From contig VMRT01000021.1 of the NCBI GenBank assembly GCA_007713455.1, forward strand, positions 1 to 64,000: a stretch of DNA of 64,000 bases. The letters are read 5' to 3'. The notes under the pieces were generated by a model. The model saw only the letters and a program-made list of their open reading frames with translations, was not told where the DNA came from and did not search any database. Positions 37,616-47,986 of this stretch are shown piece after piece. This DNA is from Pseudomonas sp. (lineage in GTDB: Bacteria; Pseudomonadota; Gammaproteobacteria; Pseudomonadales; Pseudomonadaceae). The position numbers and the translations under genes were made by a program. The first letter of the stretch is position 1, and each line of letters begins with the position of its first letter.

Positions 37616-38761
37616 TTAGAACACCCTCCGGCCCTGGCGCCAGACCTGGCCAATCACCGGCTGGCCCTTGTGCACCTGTGCCTGGACCAGGTCGGCGCGC
37701 AGCCCGACGGCGATCTCGCCGCGATCATCCAGCCCGGCCGCGCGTGCCGGCGCCAGGCTGATGGTGGCGATGGCGCGCGGCAGGTCGTAGCCGTTGTCCT
37801 GCTCGGCCAGGCCCAGCGCCGCCTGCAGCAGGCTCGCCGGGTAGTAGTCGCTGGAGAGGATGTCCAGCACGCCGCGTTGCGCCAGGTCGGCAGCGGCGAT
37901 ATTGCCCGAATGCGAGCCGCCGCGAACGATGTTCGGCGCGCCCATCAGCACCTTCAGACCGCGCGCGTGGCTGGCCTCGGCGGCCTCGAAGGTGGTCGGG
38001 AATTCGGCGATGGCCATGCCGTAGTCGGCCGACTCAGTAACGTGCTCCAGGGTCGCGTCGTCGTGGCTGGCCAGCGCCAGTTCGCGGCTGCGGCAGAGAT
38101 CGACGATGGCCGCGCGCTGCTGGTCGCTGTGCCGCGCCGAGTTGGCCAGCTGCTCGCTGACGAAATGATCCATCTCCGCCGGGCTCAGGTGGTACTTGCC
38201 CATGTAGTACTCGCGGTACTTCTCCATGCGCGCGAACTGGCGCTGGCCCGGCGCGTGGTCCATCACCGAGACCAGCTGCACCAGCGGCTGCTCGACCAGC
38301 TCCCGGAACAGCTCCAGGCACTGCGGATGGCTGACTTCGCAGCGCAGGTGCAGGCGGTGTTCGGCGCGGGTCTGCCCGGCCGCTTCGGCCGCGGCGATGG
38401 CCTCGAGCATCACCCCGAGCTGCTGCATGCGCTTGCCCTTGGGATTGATGTCGCCGATCGACAGCGCATCGAACACCGTGGTGATACCGGCGGCGACGAT
38501 CTGCGCGTCATGGGTCAGCACTGCCGAGGCGGATGGCCAGTCCACGCCCGGACGCGGGCTCATGTGCTTTTCCAGGTTGTCGGTGTGCAGTTCCACCAGC
38601 CCCGGCAGCAGCAGGTCGCCGCCCAGGTCCTGGGCCTGCGGCAGGCTGCTGGCGCCTGCGCTGATGTCGGCGATCAGGCCGTCGCGGATCAGCAGGCTGC
38701 CGTGGATCACCTGATCGGCCAGCACCAGTCGGGCGTTGCTGAGTATCTGTTCAGCTGGCAT
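37616..38761 (-). CDS. phnM: C-P lyase pathway diphosphatase
   Basis: The 381-residue amidohydrolase-fold enzyme converts ribose 1-methylphosphonate 5-triphosphate to the 5-phosphate and pyrophosphate. [15 protein letters not shown] near residue 53-67 carries the metal-binding H-T-D-N-L-E-K-H motif; further ligands are in [11 protein letters not shown] and [11 protein letters not shown]. Its ATG overlaps the end of phnL by 11 bp. Length is normal. Confidence 0.96.
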   Translation of the reverse strand: MPAEQILSNARLVLADQVIHGSLLIRDGLIADISAGASSLPQAQDLGGDLLLPGLVELHTDNLEKHMSPRPGVDWPSASAVLTHDAQIVAAGITTVFDALSIGDINPKGKRMQQLGVMLEAIAAAEAAGQTRAEHRLHLRCEVSHPQCLELFRELVEQPLVQLVSVMDHAPGQRQFARMEKYREYYMGKYHLSPAEMDHFVSEQLANSARHSDQQRAAIVDLCRSRELALASHDDATLEHVTESADYGMAIAEFPTTFEAAEASHARGLKVLMGAPNIVRGGSHSGNIAAADLAQRGVLDILSSDYYPASLLQAALGLAEQDNGYDLPRAIATISLAPARAAGLDDRGEIAVGLRADLVQAQVHKGQPVIGQVWRQGRRVF

Positions 38762-39455
38762 GGGCCAGGTCCTCCTGCGTCATGTCCAGGTAACGGTCGG
38801 CGACCGCCTCGCGGATCGCGCGGTCGTGGAAGATGCCGATCAGCGCGCTGCCGGCGGCCTTGGCATCATCGATCAGTTCCAGCACCACGCGGGCGTTGGC
38901 TTCGTCCAGCGAGGCGGTGGGCTCGTCGAGCAGCATCACCGGCCAGCTGACCATGAAGCCGCGCGCCAGGTTGACGCGCTGCTGCTCGCCGCCGGAAAAG
39001 GTACCGGGGGCCAGCTGCCAGAGCCGTTCGGGAATGTTCAGCCGGGTCAGCAGCGCCTTGGCCCGCGCCTCGGCGTCGGCACGGCTCCAGCCGCGCGCCA
39101 GCGCCGGTTCCATCACCACTTCCAGCGCCGGCACCCGTGGGATCACCCGCAGGAACTGGCTGACATAGCCCAGCGTCTGCCGGCGCACGGCGAGTACCTG
39201 GCGCGGCTCGGCACCGACCAGCTCCAGCCAGTCACCGGCATGGCGGATACGGATGCTGCCGCCAGCGGGCAGGTAGTTGCCATACAGCGTGCGCAGCAGG
39301 GTCGACTTGCCGGCGCCGGACTGGCCGTGCAGCACCAGGCATTCGCCGGCGGCGACGGTGAAGCTCAGCCCGCGCAGCACCTGCAGGCTGACGCCGTGCT
39401 GCTGGTGCAGAGTGAAGGTCTTGGCGAGGTCACGGACCTCAATCAGCGTGTTCAT
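38751..39455 (-). CDS. phnL: C-P lyase ABC-type protein PhnL
   Basis: The 234-residue protein is an ABC ATPase without membrane partner. Walker [13 protein letters not shown] lies near residue 43, the [14 protein letters not shown] signature near 153 and Walker [12 protein letters not shown] near 178. PhnL works with PhnK and PhnGHIJ in the C-P lyase complex, not in transport. The start at 39455 has AAGGAATCCGTC in front; an ATG at 39470 overlapping the phnK stop is an alternative that would add five residues. Confidence 0.94.
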   Translation of the reverse strand: MNTLIEVRDLAKTFTLHQQHGVSLQVLRGLSFTVAAGECLVLHGQSGAGKSTLLRTLYGNYLPAGGSIRIRHAGDWLELVGAEPRQVLAVRRQTLGYVSQFLRVIPRVPALEVVMEPALARGWSRADAEARAKALLTRLNIPERLWQLAPGTFSGGEQQRVNLARGFMVSWPVMLLDEPTASLDEANARVVLELIDDAKAAGSALIGIFHDRAIREAVADRYLDMTQEDLAHAS

Positions 39456-39466
39456 GACGGATTCCT

Positions 39467-40279
39467 TCATGGCTGCAGCACCGAGGACACCAGCAGCTGC
39501 GTATAGGGATGCTGCGGGTCGTCGAGAATCTGGTCGGTCAGACCGGACTCCACCACCCGCGAACGGCGCATCACCATCAGCCGGTCGGCCAGGAGGCGTG
39601 CCACGGCGAGGTCGTGGGTCACGATCACCACCGCCAGGTCCAGCTCGCGCACCAGCCCGCGCAAGAGGTCGAGCAGGCGTGCCTGCACCGACACGTCGAG
39701 GCCGCCGGTGGGTTCGTCCATGAACACCAGCTTCGGGCTGGAAACCAGGTTGCGGGCGATCTGCAGGCGCTGCTGCATGCCGCCGGAGAAGGTCCGCGGC
39801 AGGTCGTCGATGCGCGCCGGGTCGATCTCCACCTGTTGCAGCCAGTCCAGCCCGGCGGCGCGCAGCTGGCCGTAATGCCTGACGCCCTGGGCCATCAGCC
39901 GCTCGCCGATGTTGGCGCCGGCGGAAACGCCCATGCGCAGGCCGTCGCGCGGGTTCTGTTCGACGAAGCCCCATTCGGTGCGCAGCAGCGTGCGCCGCTC
40001 GGCCTCGCTGGCGGCGTAGAGGTCGAGCCAGTCGCCGGCACCATCGCGGTACTGCACGCTGCCGCGATCCGGCGGGCAGCGGCCGCAGAGCAGCGAGAGC
40101 AGGGTGGACTTGCCCGAGCCGGACTCGCCGACGATGCCCAGCACTTCGCCGGGGTAGAGCTCGAAGGAAACGCCCTGGCAGCCCTTTTCCGGGCCGTACA
40201 GGCGGGTCAGGTCGCGTACCGCGAACAGCGGCTCGGTGCCGACGCTCGTGGCGGGCAGCAGTTGTTCGGCGGCGCTCAT
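39467..40279 (-). CDS. phnK: C-P lyase ABC-type protein PhnK
   Basis: The 270-residue ABC ATPase binds to the PhnGHIJ core. Walker [13 protein letters not shown] lies near residue 54, the [14 protein letters not shown] signature near 166 and Walker [13 protein letters not shown] near 189. Its start overlaps the phnJ end (ATGA). It resembles dipeptide transporter ATPases but lies inside the phn operon, where the transporter ATPase is PhnC. Confidence 0.95.
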   Translation of the reverse strand: MSAAEQLLPATSVGTEPLFAVRDLTRLYGPEKGCQGVSFELYPGEVLGIVGESGSGKSTLLSLLCGRCPPDRGSVQYRDGAGDWLDLYAASEAERRTLLRTEWGFVEQNPRDGLRMGVSAGANIGERLMAQGVRHYGQLRAAGLDWLQQVEIDPARIDDLPRTFSGGMQQRLQIARNLVSSPKLVFMDEPTGGLDVSVQARLLDLLRGLVRELDLAVVIVTHDLAVARLLADRLMVMRRSRVVESGLTDQILDDPQHPYTQLLVSSVLQP

Positions 40280-41145
40280 GGGCGGCTCTCCTGTTGCTGG
40301 GCGCGCTGCGCGCAATAGTCGGTATCCGAGCAGACGAACTGCTTGCTGCCGGCGTCGTCGACGATCAGCTCGTCGAGGTAGGAATCGCCGCTGCCGCAGA
40401 TGGCGCAGCACTGCTCCCATTGCTGGATCTGGAACGGGTGATCCTCGAAATCCAGGCTGACCACGCGGGTGTACGGCGGCACGGCGTAGAGGCGCTTCTC
40501 GCGGCCGGCGCCGAACAGCATCAGCGCCGGGCTGCGGTCCAGCTTGGGGTTGTCGAATTTGGGAATCGGCGACGGGTCCATCACGTAGCGCCCGTCCACC
40601 GTCACCGGGTAGGCGTAGCTGGTGGCGATGTGGCCGAAGGTGGCGATGTCCTCGTAGAGCTTCACGTGCATCACGCCGTAGTCGCCCAGCGCGTGCATGG
40701 TGCGCGTCTCGGTTTCCGACGGCTCGATGAAGCGCAGCGGCTCGGGGATCGGCACCTGATAGACCATGATCTGCCCGGCGGCGAGCGGGGTTTCCGGGAT
40801 GCGGTGGCGGGTCTGGATCACCGTCGCAGCGGGGGTGCGCTCGGTGGTGGCGACCCCGGCGGTGCGAGCGAAGAAGCGGCGGATCGACACCGCGTTGGTG
40901 GTGTCGTCGGCGCCCTGGTCGATCACCTTGAGCACGTCGTCGGCGCCGAGAATCGCCGCGGTCAGCTGCATGCCGCCGGTGCCCCAGCCATAGGGCAGCG
41001 GCATCTCGCGGCCACCGAAGGGCACCTGATAACCGGGAATGGCGACCGCCTTGAGCAGTGCGCGGCGGATCATGCGCTTGGTCTGCTCGTCGAGGTAGGC
41101 GAAGTTGTAGCCCGCATCGCTGGCGGGAATGGCCTGGGCATTCAT
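40276..41145 (-). CDS. phnJ: Carbon-phosphorus lyase, radical SAM subunit
   Basis: The 289-residue protein is the C-P bond-breaking subunit, using S-adenosylmethionine and a 4Fe-4S cluster. The C-terminal cysteines at residues 247, 250, 272 and 278 have exactly the spacing of E. coli PhnJ Cys241, 244, 266 and 272. The substrate core [37 protein letters not shown] is near the N-terminus. Its start overlaps the phnI stop (ATGA), and phnK follows in the same way. Function is well established for the family. Confidence 0.97.
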   Translation of the reverse strand: MNAQAIPASDAGYNFAYLDEQTKRMIRRALLKAVAIPGYQVPFGGREMPLPYGWGTGGMQLTAAILGADDVLKVIDQGADDTTNAVSIRRFFARTAGVATTERTPAATVIQTRHRIPETPLAAGQIMVYQVPIPEPLRFIEPSETETRTMHALGDYGVMHVKLYEDIATFGHIATSYAYPVTVDGRYVMDPSPIPKFDNPKLDRSPALMLFGAGREKRLYAVPPYTRVVSLDFEDHPFQIQQWEQCCAICGSGDSYLDELIVDDAGSKQFVCSDTDYCAQRAQQQESRP

Positions 41146-42251
41146 GCGCGTTTCTCCTTCGCTGGCGTCGCGGCGTCGGCTTCGGTCGGCTCGGCCTGCG
41201 GCTGGCGCAGCTTGCGGATCAGCTCCAGCTCGGATTGGAAGTCGACGTAGTGCGGCAATTTCAGGTGCGAGACGAAGCCGGCAGCCTCGACGTTGTCGCA
41301 GTGCATCAGGACGAATTCCTCCTGCTGCGCCGGGCCCTGCACCTCCTCGCCGTACTCGCCGGCACGCAGCGCGCGGTCGACCAGCGCCATGCCCATCGCC
41401 TTGCGCTCGGCATAACCGAAGGCAAGGCCGTAGCCGCGGGTGAACTGCGCCTGCGCGGCGCTCTCGCCGACGAACTGGTTGACCATCTCGCACTCGGTCA
41501 GCTCGATGTCGCCGAGGCAGATCGGGAAGCCCAGCTCCTTTGGCTCGATCCACACCTCGGCGGTGCCGATGCGAATCTCGCCGGCGAACGGGTGGTTGCG
41601 GCCGTAGCCGCGCTGGGTCGAATAGCCCAGCGCCAGGAGAAAGCCCTCGTCGCCGCGCGCCAGTGCCTGCAGGCGTTCGGCGCGGCTGCAGGGCAGCTCC
41701 AGCGGCTCGCGGGTGAGGTCCGGCACCGGCTCGCCGCGGTCGATTTCCGGCGTCATCAGGCCTTCCTCGCCGAGCAGGCCGAGTACCCGCGGGCAATTGC
41801 TCAGCGTGGTGTTTTCATCCACCGGCGGGCCGGGGCGTTCGCCTTCGGCGAGCAGGGCGAAGTCCAGCAGGCGGTGGGTGTAGTCGAAGGTCGGGCCGAG
41901 CAGCTGGCCGCCGGGCACGTCCTTGAAGGTCGCCGAGATGCGCCGGCTGAGCTGCATGGCGCCGGTGTCCAGCGGCAGGCTTTCGGCGAAGCGCGGCAGC
42001 GTGGTGCGGTAGGCGCGCAAGAGGAAGATCGCCTCGACCAGATCGCCGGCGGCCTGCTTGATCGCCAGCGCGGCGAGCTCCTCGTCATACAGCGAACCCT
42101 CGCTCATCACCCGCGCCACGGCGAGCGGCAGCTGCTGGCGAATCTGCTCGACGCCGAGTTCGGCGATAGCGGTGTCGCCGCGGCGCTTCTTCGCCAGCAG
42201 GGCGTGGGCGTTGTCGATGGCCTGTTCGCCACCCTTGACTGCGACGTACAT
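41142..42251 (-). CDS. phnI: C-P lyase core subunit PhnI
   Basis: The 369-residue protein starts MYVAVKGGEQAIDNAHALLAKKRRGD, the typical PhnI start. PhnI, with PhnG, H and L, attaches the phosphonate to ribose from ATP, releasing adenine. RGYGRNHPFAGEIRIG and GYGLAFGYAERKAMGMALVDRALRA are conserved blocks. A C-terminal tail rich in Glu, Ala and Lys follows. Both ends overlap neighbours in ATGA fashion. Confidence 0.96.
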   Translation of the reverse strand: MYVAVKGGEQAIDNAHALLAKKRRGDTAIAELGVEQIRQQLPLAVARVMSEGSLYDEELAALAIKQAAGDLVEAIFLLRAYRTTLPRFAESLPLDTGAMQLSRRISATFKDVPGGQLLGPTFDYTHRLLDFALLAEGERPGPPVDENTTLSNCPRVLGLLGEEGLMTPEIDRGEPVPDLTREPLELPCSRAERLQALARGDEGFLLALGYSTQRGYGRNHPFAGEIRIGTAEVWIEPKELGFPICLGDIELTECEMVNQFVGESAAQAQFTRGYGLAFGYAERKAMGMALVDRALRAGEYGEEVQGPAQQEEFVLMHCDNVEAAGFVSHLKLPHYVDFQSELELIRKLRQPQAEPTEADAATPAKEKRA

Positions 42252-42859
42252 CAGGCCACCTCCTGCAGCGAATCGCCGATGCGGGTGCTGCGCGGCAGGC
42301 CGAGCACTTCGCCTTCGGCGCAGAACAGTGCGTCGAGCCCGCGCGGGAAGTCGTTGCGTGCGGCGCGCTGCTGCCAGAACGCCGGTTTCAGCGGCAGGCC
42401 GACCAGGCGGCTGCCGTCGATGCCCGGGCCCTGCCAGCTCAGCGCCGGGCCGCGGTCGAGACGCTCGAGCTGGATCAGCAGCGTGCAGGACTGGTCCGGG
42501 TAGCGTTCGCTGCCGGCGTAGAAGCCGGAGAGGTCGTCCAGCGCAGCGGCATCAAGCAGGGCGAACATCGCCTCCTCGCGTGCCTCGACGATCGGACAGC
42601 CACAGTGGAAGGCCAGGTTGGCGCGAATCGCCGGAGTGTCGAAGGCCGGCGCCAGCCACAGCGGCGTGTCGTTATCCAGCAGGCTCAGGCACAGCGCATA
42701 GCCGGCGGCCTGCAGCGGCTCGATGGCGGCGACGCTGACCAGCGTCTGGCGCGTGCCCGGCTCGGACAAAGCCTTGAGCGCGGCGCGGAAGCACTTCTGC
42801 GCGTCCAGCACCGGGTCGGCGAATGCGGCCTGCAACAGGTCGGATGGGGCGCGATTCAT
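42251..42859 (-). CDS. phnH: C-P lyase core subunit PhnH
   Basis: The 202-residue product starts after phnG with an ATGA overlap. LLQAAFADPVLDAQKCFRAALKALSEPGTRQTLV is the PhnH N-terminal pattern, and FDTPAIRANLAFHCGCPIV and GPALSWQGPGIDG follow. PhnH is a structural subunit of the C-P lyase core without an obvious active site. Length fits the family. Confidence 0.94.
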   Translation of the reverse strand: MNRAPSDLLQAAFADPVLDAQKCFRAALKALSEPGTRQTLVSVAAIEPLQAAGYALCLSLLDNDTPLWLAPAFDTPAIRANLAFHCGCPIVEAREEAMFALLDAAALDDLSGFYAGSERYPDQSCTLLIQLERLDRGPALSWQGPGIDGSRLVGLPLKPAFWQQRAARNDFPRGLDALFCAEGEVLGLPRSTRIGDSLQEVA

Positions 42860-43317
42860 CAGTCTTCTCCTCGCAGCAGCGTGAAGAACTCCACGCGGGT
42901 AGTAGCGGTTTCGGCAGCCTTTTGCGCGGCGCGTCGGGCCTGCGCGGCGGCCAGCGGTTCGATCAGTTCATTGAGCCAGCGGCTCTGCTGTGGGCCCTGC
43001 AGGTGGGCGTCGGCGAGCGCGGCGAGCTCGGCCTGGCGCTTGTCGCGGCCGGCGCGGTAGCTGTAGCCGGTGCTGCCGTCGGCCAGGCGCACCACACAGC
43101 GGGTGACGCTCATCTCGCCGAGGTTGAACGGCGCGCCGGTGCCGCCCATGCGGCCGCGTACCAGGGTCATGCCGATTTCCGCGGGGCGGATCAGCTGGTA
43201 GGTGCAGTCGCGCAGGGCGCGCTCGAAAGGCGCCAGTTCGGCAGCGCTGGCGCGTGCCAGCACGGCCATCCAGCGCTGGCGGGGGGATTGTTCGCGGGTG
43301 TGCATGGGGTTCTCCAT
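42859..43317 (-). CDS. phnG: C-P lyase core subunit PhnG
   Basis: The 152-residue subunit starts with MENPMHTREQSPRQRWMAVLARASAAELAPF and contains PAEIGMTLVRGRMGGTGAPFNLGEMSVTRCVVRL, the family core. PhnG works with PhnH, I and J. The ATG at 43317 overlaps the phnF stop (ATGA); an in-frame ATG at 43305 preceded by GGAG would shorten it by four residues. Confidence 0.93.
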   Translation of the reverse strand: MENPMHTREQSPRQRWMAVLARASAAELAPFERALRDCTYQLIRPAEIGMTLVRGRMGGTGAPFNLGEMSVTRCVVRLADGSTGYSYRAGRDKRQAELAALADAHLQGPQQSRWLNELIEPLAAAQARRAAQKAAETATTRVEFFTLLRGED

Positions 43318-44024
43318 CAGGTGGCGACCTGGTACTGGAAGCGGTCGGAACGGCTGGCCGAGAGGGCGATCTCCACCGGTCGCCCGGCGGCATCGCAGGA
43401 CAGGGTGAACACCGACAGCAGCGGCATGCGCAGGGGCATCAGCAGCTGTGCGGCCTCGTCGCGATCGGCCAGGCGTGCGCCGATCAGGCTGAAACGGCGC
43501 GTCAGCGGCAGGCCGCGTTCGCCGAGGTAGCGGCGCAGCGAGCCGCCCTGATAGTCGGCGAGGCGTTCGGCGTGACTGGCGCAGTAGCGGTGGCGGATCA
43601 GGCTGACCGGCTCGCCGTCGAGCAGGCGCAGGGTGCTCAGCTCGATCAGCGCGGCGCCTTCGGCCAGTTGCAGGTGGCGTGCCTCCTCGGCGCTGGCGCT
43701 GAGCTGGCGACGCGCGAGCAGGCGCGCCTCGGTGCGCACGCCGAGGGCGGCAAGCGCATCGCTGTAGGCGCTGTCGGCCTGCAGCGGATAGACCAGCGGG
43801 CGTTGCAGCACCTGGGTTCCCTTGCCCTGGCGGCGCAGCAGGCGGCCTTCCTGTACCAGCTCGTCGACGGCGCGGCGCAGGGTGTGGCGGTTGACCGCGA
43901 AGCGGCGCGCCAGCTGCATCTCGCCGGGGAGGAAGTCGCCGATGCGGTAGTGGCGCAACTCGCCGCGCAGCACCTGGGCCAGTTCGAGGTAGAGCGGTTC
44001 GCTGGGTTGTCTAGACAACTGCAT
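43317..44024 (-). CDS. phnF: GntR/HutC-family phosphonate regulator PhnF
   Basis: The 235-residue repressor has a GntR helix-turn-helix ([48 protein letters not shown], about residues 26-73) and a C-terminal UTRA-type ligand domain. Its start MQLSRQPSEPLYLELAQ matches other PhnF proteins, so the ATG at 44024 is used though an upstream frame is open. A perfect GTTGTCTAGACAAC palindrome occupies its own codons 2-6 and matches a site upstream of phnC, so PhnF may control both. Confidence 0.92.
   Translation of the reverse strand: MQLSRQPSEPLYLELAQVLRGELRHYRIGDFLPGEMQLARRFAVNRHTLRRAVDELVQEGRLLRRQGKGTQVLQRPLVYPLQADSAYSDALAALGVRTEARLLARRQLSASAEEARHLQLAEGAALIELSTLRLLDGEPVSLIRHRYCASHAERLADYQGGSLRRYLGERGLPLTRRFSLIGARLADRDEAAQLLMPLRMPLLSVFTLSCDAAGRPVEIALSASRSDRFQYQVAT
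44006..44019 (-). promoter_or_regulatory. PhnF-type palindrome inside phnF
   Basis: GTTGTCTAGACAAC is a perfect palindrome spanning codons 2-6 of phnF. The TTGTCTAGACAA core matches the site ahead of phnC (TTGTCTAGACGA) at 11 of 12 bases. HutC-group GntR regulators bind short palindromes of this length and A/T-flanked T-A-G-A type; binding here is inferred. Coding constraint alone does not explain the perfect symmetry. Confidence 0.6.
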
Positions 44025-44058
44025 GGTTTTTTCGAAGGCCGCGCAGGCCCTCACTCCG

Positions 44059-44853
44059 TCAGATGAAGAGCTTGCGCAGGCGCTGGGAGAGCAGGTCGAT
44101 CAGGCTCACCACGGCGATGATGATCAGCAGCAGGGCGGCGGTCTGGCCGAACTGGAAACCGCGGATGGCTTCCCAGAGAATCACGCCGATGCCGCCGGCG
44201 CCGACCATGCCGACCACCGTGGCCGAGCGCACGTTGGATTCGAAGCGGTACAGCGAGTAGGAAATCCACAGCGGCAGCACCTGCGGAATCACCCCGAAGA
44301 TGACTTCCTGCAGCGCACTGGCACCGGTGGCGCGCACGCCTTCCACGGGGCCCGGCTCGATGGCTTCTACGGCTTCAGCGAACAGCTTAGCGAGCACGCC
44401 GGTGGTGCTGATCCACAGCGCCAGCACGCCGGCGAAGGGGCCGAGGCCGACGGCGACGACGAAGAGCATGGCGAAGACCATCTCGTTGATTGACCGGCAG
44501 GCGTCCATCAGTCGGCGCACCGGCTGGTAAACCCACCAGGGCACAATGTTCTCGGAGCTGAGGATGCCCAGCGGGATGGCGCAGACGATCGCCAGCAGGG
44601 TGCCCCAGAGGGCGATGTGCACCGTGGTGACCATCTCCTTGAGGTACAGCTGCCAGTTGCTGAAATCCGGCGGGAAGAAGTCGGCGGCGAAGGTCGCCAT
44701 GTTGGCGCTGTCGCGGATCAGCAGCAGCGGATTCATCTCCGCGCCCTGCCAGGACCAGGCCAGCACGGCCAGGCACAGGCCCCAGCCGAACAGGCGCAGC
44801 CAGCTGCGCTTGTCGTTGCCCGCCAGTGGCGGTGTGGTGCTCAGAGTGGTCAT
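44059..44853 (-). CDS. phnE: Phosphonate ABC transporter permease PhnE
   Basis: The 264-residue permease has about six hydrophobic segments and the ABC permease EAA-like loop [22 protein letters not shown] near the C-terminus. It forms the membrane channel for phosphonates with PhnC and PhnD. Only one permease gene is present, as in most phn operons. It follows phnD after 62 bp; phnF begins 34 bp downstream. Confidence 0.95.
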   Translation of the reverse strand: MTTLSTTPPLAGNDKRSWLRLFGWGLCLAVLAWSWQGAEMNPLLLIRDSANMATFAADFFPPDFSNWQLYLKEMVTTVHIALWGTLLAIVCAIPLGILSSENIVPWWVYQPVRRLMDACRSINEMVFAMLFVVAVGLGPFAGVLALWISTTGVLAKLFAEAVEAIEPGPVEGVRATGASALQEVIFGVIPQVLPLWISYSLYRFESNVRSATVVGMVGAGGIGVILWEAIRGFQFGQTAALLLIIIAVVSLIDLLSQRLRKLFI

Positions 44854-44915
44854 GTTCGGTTCTCAAAAACGGCGCGGACGGGAGCATGGCGCCAGCGCGC
44901 CACGCCCGGCGTTGC

Positions 44916-45920
44916 TCAGCTGGCCTTGGCGGCGGCGTTCTTCTGCTCGCGCTCGGCCATGCGCTGCTCCAGCTTGGCCAGCTCCTGGTCGATGCCCTGC
45001 AGCTGCGCCTGGCGGTCGCTGTCGGAGAGCTTGCTGTCGGCGGCGACTTCGCTGCGCTTCTTGAACAGTTCCAGCTGGCGGATCGGCAGCAGCTGGTCGT
45101 TGTCGGAGGCGCGGAACGGTGCCCACTGCAGGCCGGCGAGGATTTCCTTCTCGGCCGGCTTGGCGCCGTAGCTCATGAAGAACTCGCGCAGCCTGTTCTT
45201 CTGCTCGTCGCTCAGGCTCTTGCGCCACACCAGCGGGTCGGCCGGGATCAGCGGCGAGGTCCAGACGATCTTCAGTTGCGCGGCCTTGTCCGGCGCGGTG
45301 ATCTCAAGACGCTCCATGCCTTCGCTGTTGAAGGTGCCGACATCGACCTGCTTGTTCGCCACCGACAGCGCGTTCACTTCGTGGCTGCCGTTGAGGCTGC
45401 GCTTGAAGGCCTGGCCGGCGTCGACCTTGTTCTTGGCGAATACGTAGTAGCCGGGCACCAGGTAGCCGGAGGTGGAGTTCGGGTCGCCGTTGGCGAAGGT
45501 CAGGCTCTTGGCGTTCTTCAGCACGTCCTCGACGGAGTTCAGGGCGCTGTCCTTGTGCACGATCAGATGGCTGTAGTAGCCCGGGCTGCCGTTGGCGGCG
45601 ACGGTCTGGGCGAAGATTTCGCCGCCGGCGCGATCCACCGCTTCCATCGCCGACTTGTTGCCGTACCAGGCCAGATCGACCTTGTCGAAGCGCATGCCCT
45701 GGATGACCCCGGCGTAATCGGGGGCGAAGAAGGCCTTCACCTCATAGCCGGTCTGCTTGCTCATGTCGGCGAGGAAGGGTTCCCAGACGCTGCGCAGGTT
45801 CTGCGAGGACTCGGTGGAAATGATGCCGAAGGTGATGGTCTCGGCGGCTTGAGCGGTGCCGGCGAGGGCACCGGCCAGCAGCGTGGAGGCGGCGAGAGCA
45901 CGACTGAAGCGTTTCAACAT
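44916..45920 (-). CDS. phnD: Phosphonate-binding protein PhnD
   Basis: The 334-residue protein has a Sec signal peptide (residues 1-26, ending AQAAE). ETITFGIISTESSQNLRSVWEPFLADMSKQTGYEVKAFFAPDYAGVIQGMRF is a typical PhnD start. A C-terminal helical tail of about 45 residues (LFKKRSEVAAD to the end, rich in Glu, Lys, Gln and Ala) may form a coiled coil and mediate dimers. The ATG at 45920 has GGAGGTC-like sequence nearby. It captures phosphonates in the periplasm. Confidence 0.95.
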   Translation of the reverse strand: MLKRFSRALAASTLLAGALAGTAQAAETITFGIISTESSQNLRSVWEPFLADMSKQTGYEVKAFFAPDYAGVIQGMRFDKVDLAWYGNKSAMEAVDRAGGEIFAQTVAANGSPGYYSHLIVHKDSALNSVEDVLKNAKSLTFANGDPNSTSGYLVPGYYVFAKNKVDAGQAFKRSLNGSHEVNALSVANKQVDVGTFNSEGMERLEITAPDKAAQLKIVWTSPLIPADPLVWRKSLSDEQKNRLREFFMSYGAKPAEKEILAGLQWAPFRASDNDQLLPIRQLELFKKRSEVAADSKLSDSDRQAQLQGIDQELAKLEQRMAEREQKNAAAKAS

Positions 45921-45967
45921 GGAGGTCACTCCTTGGGTGTGGCGTTGGTTGTCGGGTGGCGTGGGGC

Positions 45968-46798
45968 TCAGCCGTTGACCAGCTGCAACGACCGCGGCTC
46001 GGCATTGCGGGCACGGTCGGAGAACAGCAGGCTGGCGTCCAGATCGGCGCCGTAGAGGTCGTTGAGCAGGCGGTCGCTGAGCGCCGCCGAGGGGCCGTCG
46101 TAATGGATGCGCCCGCCCTTGAGCGCCACGGCGCGGGAGCAGTAGCGCAGGGCGTAATCGACCTGATGCAGGGTCACCACCACGGTCTTGCCGTCCTGGC
46201 GGTTGATGTCGGCGAGGATTTCCATGACCTTGCGCGCCGACTCCGGGTCGAGCGAGGCGATGGGTTCGTCGGCGAGGATCACCTCGGCCTGCTGGGTCAG
46301 CGCACGGGCGATCGCCACCCGCTGCTGCTGGCCGCCGGAGAGCGTCGAGGCGCGCTGCGCGGCGCGCTCGGCGAGGCCGACGCGCTCCAGTGCGGCCATG
46401 GCCTGGCGCTTCTGCTCGTCGCTGAACATGCCCAGCGATCCGCGCCAGCGCGGCATGCGGCCGAGAAAGCCGAGCAGGACGTTGTCCAGCACGCTGAGGC
46501 GGGTGACCAGGTTGAACTGCTGGAAGATGTAGCCGATGTCGGCGCGCAGGCGGCGGACCTCGCCATGCAGTCGGCCGGTGGCCTGTACCTCGCGGCCGAG
46601 CACCTCGATGCGTCCGCCGGCGGAGCGGTCGCAGCAGGCCAGGCCGGCCAGGTGGCGCAACAGCGTGGACTTGCCGGAACCGGACGCGCCGATCAGCGCC
46701 ACCATCTCGCCCGGCTGTATCGCCAGGCCCAGGTCGAACAGCGCCTGCTTGCCGGCGAAGGTCTTGTTCAGTCGCTCGACTCGAATAGCCGCATTCAT
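45968..46798 (-). CDS. phnC: Phosphonate ABC transporter ATPase PhnC
   Basis: The 276-residue ATPase powers phosphonate import. Walker [17 protein letters not shown] is near residue 39, the [15 protein letters not shown] signature near 153, and Walker [13 protein letters not shown] near 173. It is first in the operon phnCDEFGHIJKLMNP, so the promoter lies directly upstream, with a PhnF-type palindrome about 45 bp before the ATG. The terminal residues are unusual (long C-terminal tail ending RSLQLVNG). Confidence 0.95.
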   Translation of the reverse strand: MNAAIRVERLNKTFAGKQALFDLGLAIQPGEMVALIGASGSGKSTLLRHLAGLACCDRSAGGRIEVLGREVQATGRLHGEVRRLRADIGYIFQQFNLVTRLSVLDNVLLGFLGRMPRWRGSLGMFSDEQKRQAMAALERVGLAERAAQRASTLSGGQQQRVAIARALTQQAEVILADEPIASLDPESARKVMEILADINRQDGKTVVVTLHQVDYALRYCSRAVALKGGRIHYDGPSAALSDRLLNDLYGADLDASLLFSDRARNAEPRSLQLVNG

Positions 46799-47813
<1,015 letters not shown>

Positions 47814-47986
47814 TCGGCTCCAGGAGGCGTGGCGTGCAACGCGCCGCGCCTGCTGCATCCCCGGCAAACCGGCCGTCCAGACATATCGTTAACCCAAACG
47901 TAACGATTGCGTCCGCTGCTTGATTGATGACCCTTCGGTCACGTCCCTACTGTGCGCTCCACAAGCGGAAAAACTGTGGAGTCGCC

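Noticed and set aside
37577-38950. Plus-strand frame opposite phnM
   Set aside because: Shadow of phnM; Arg/Ala/Gln-rich without motifs.
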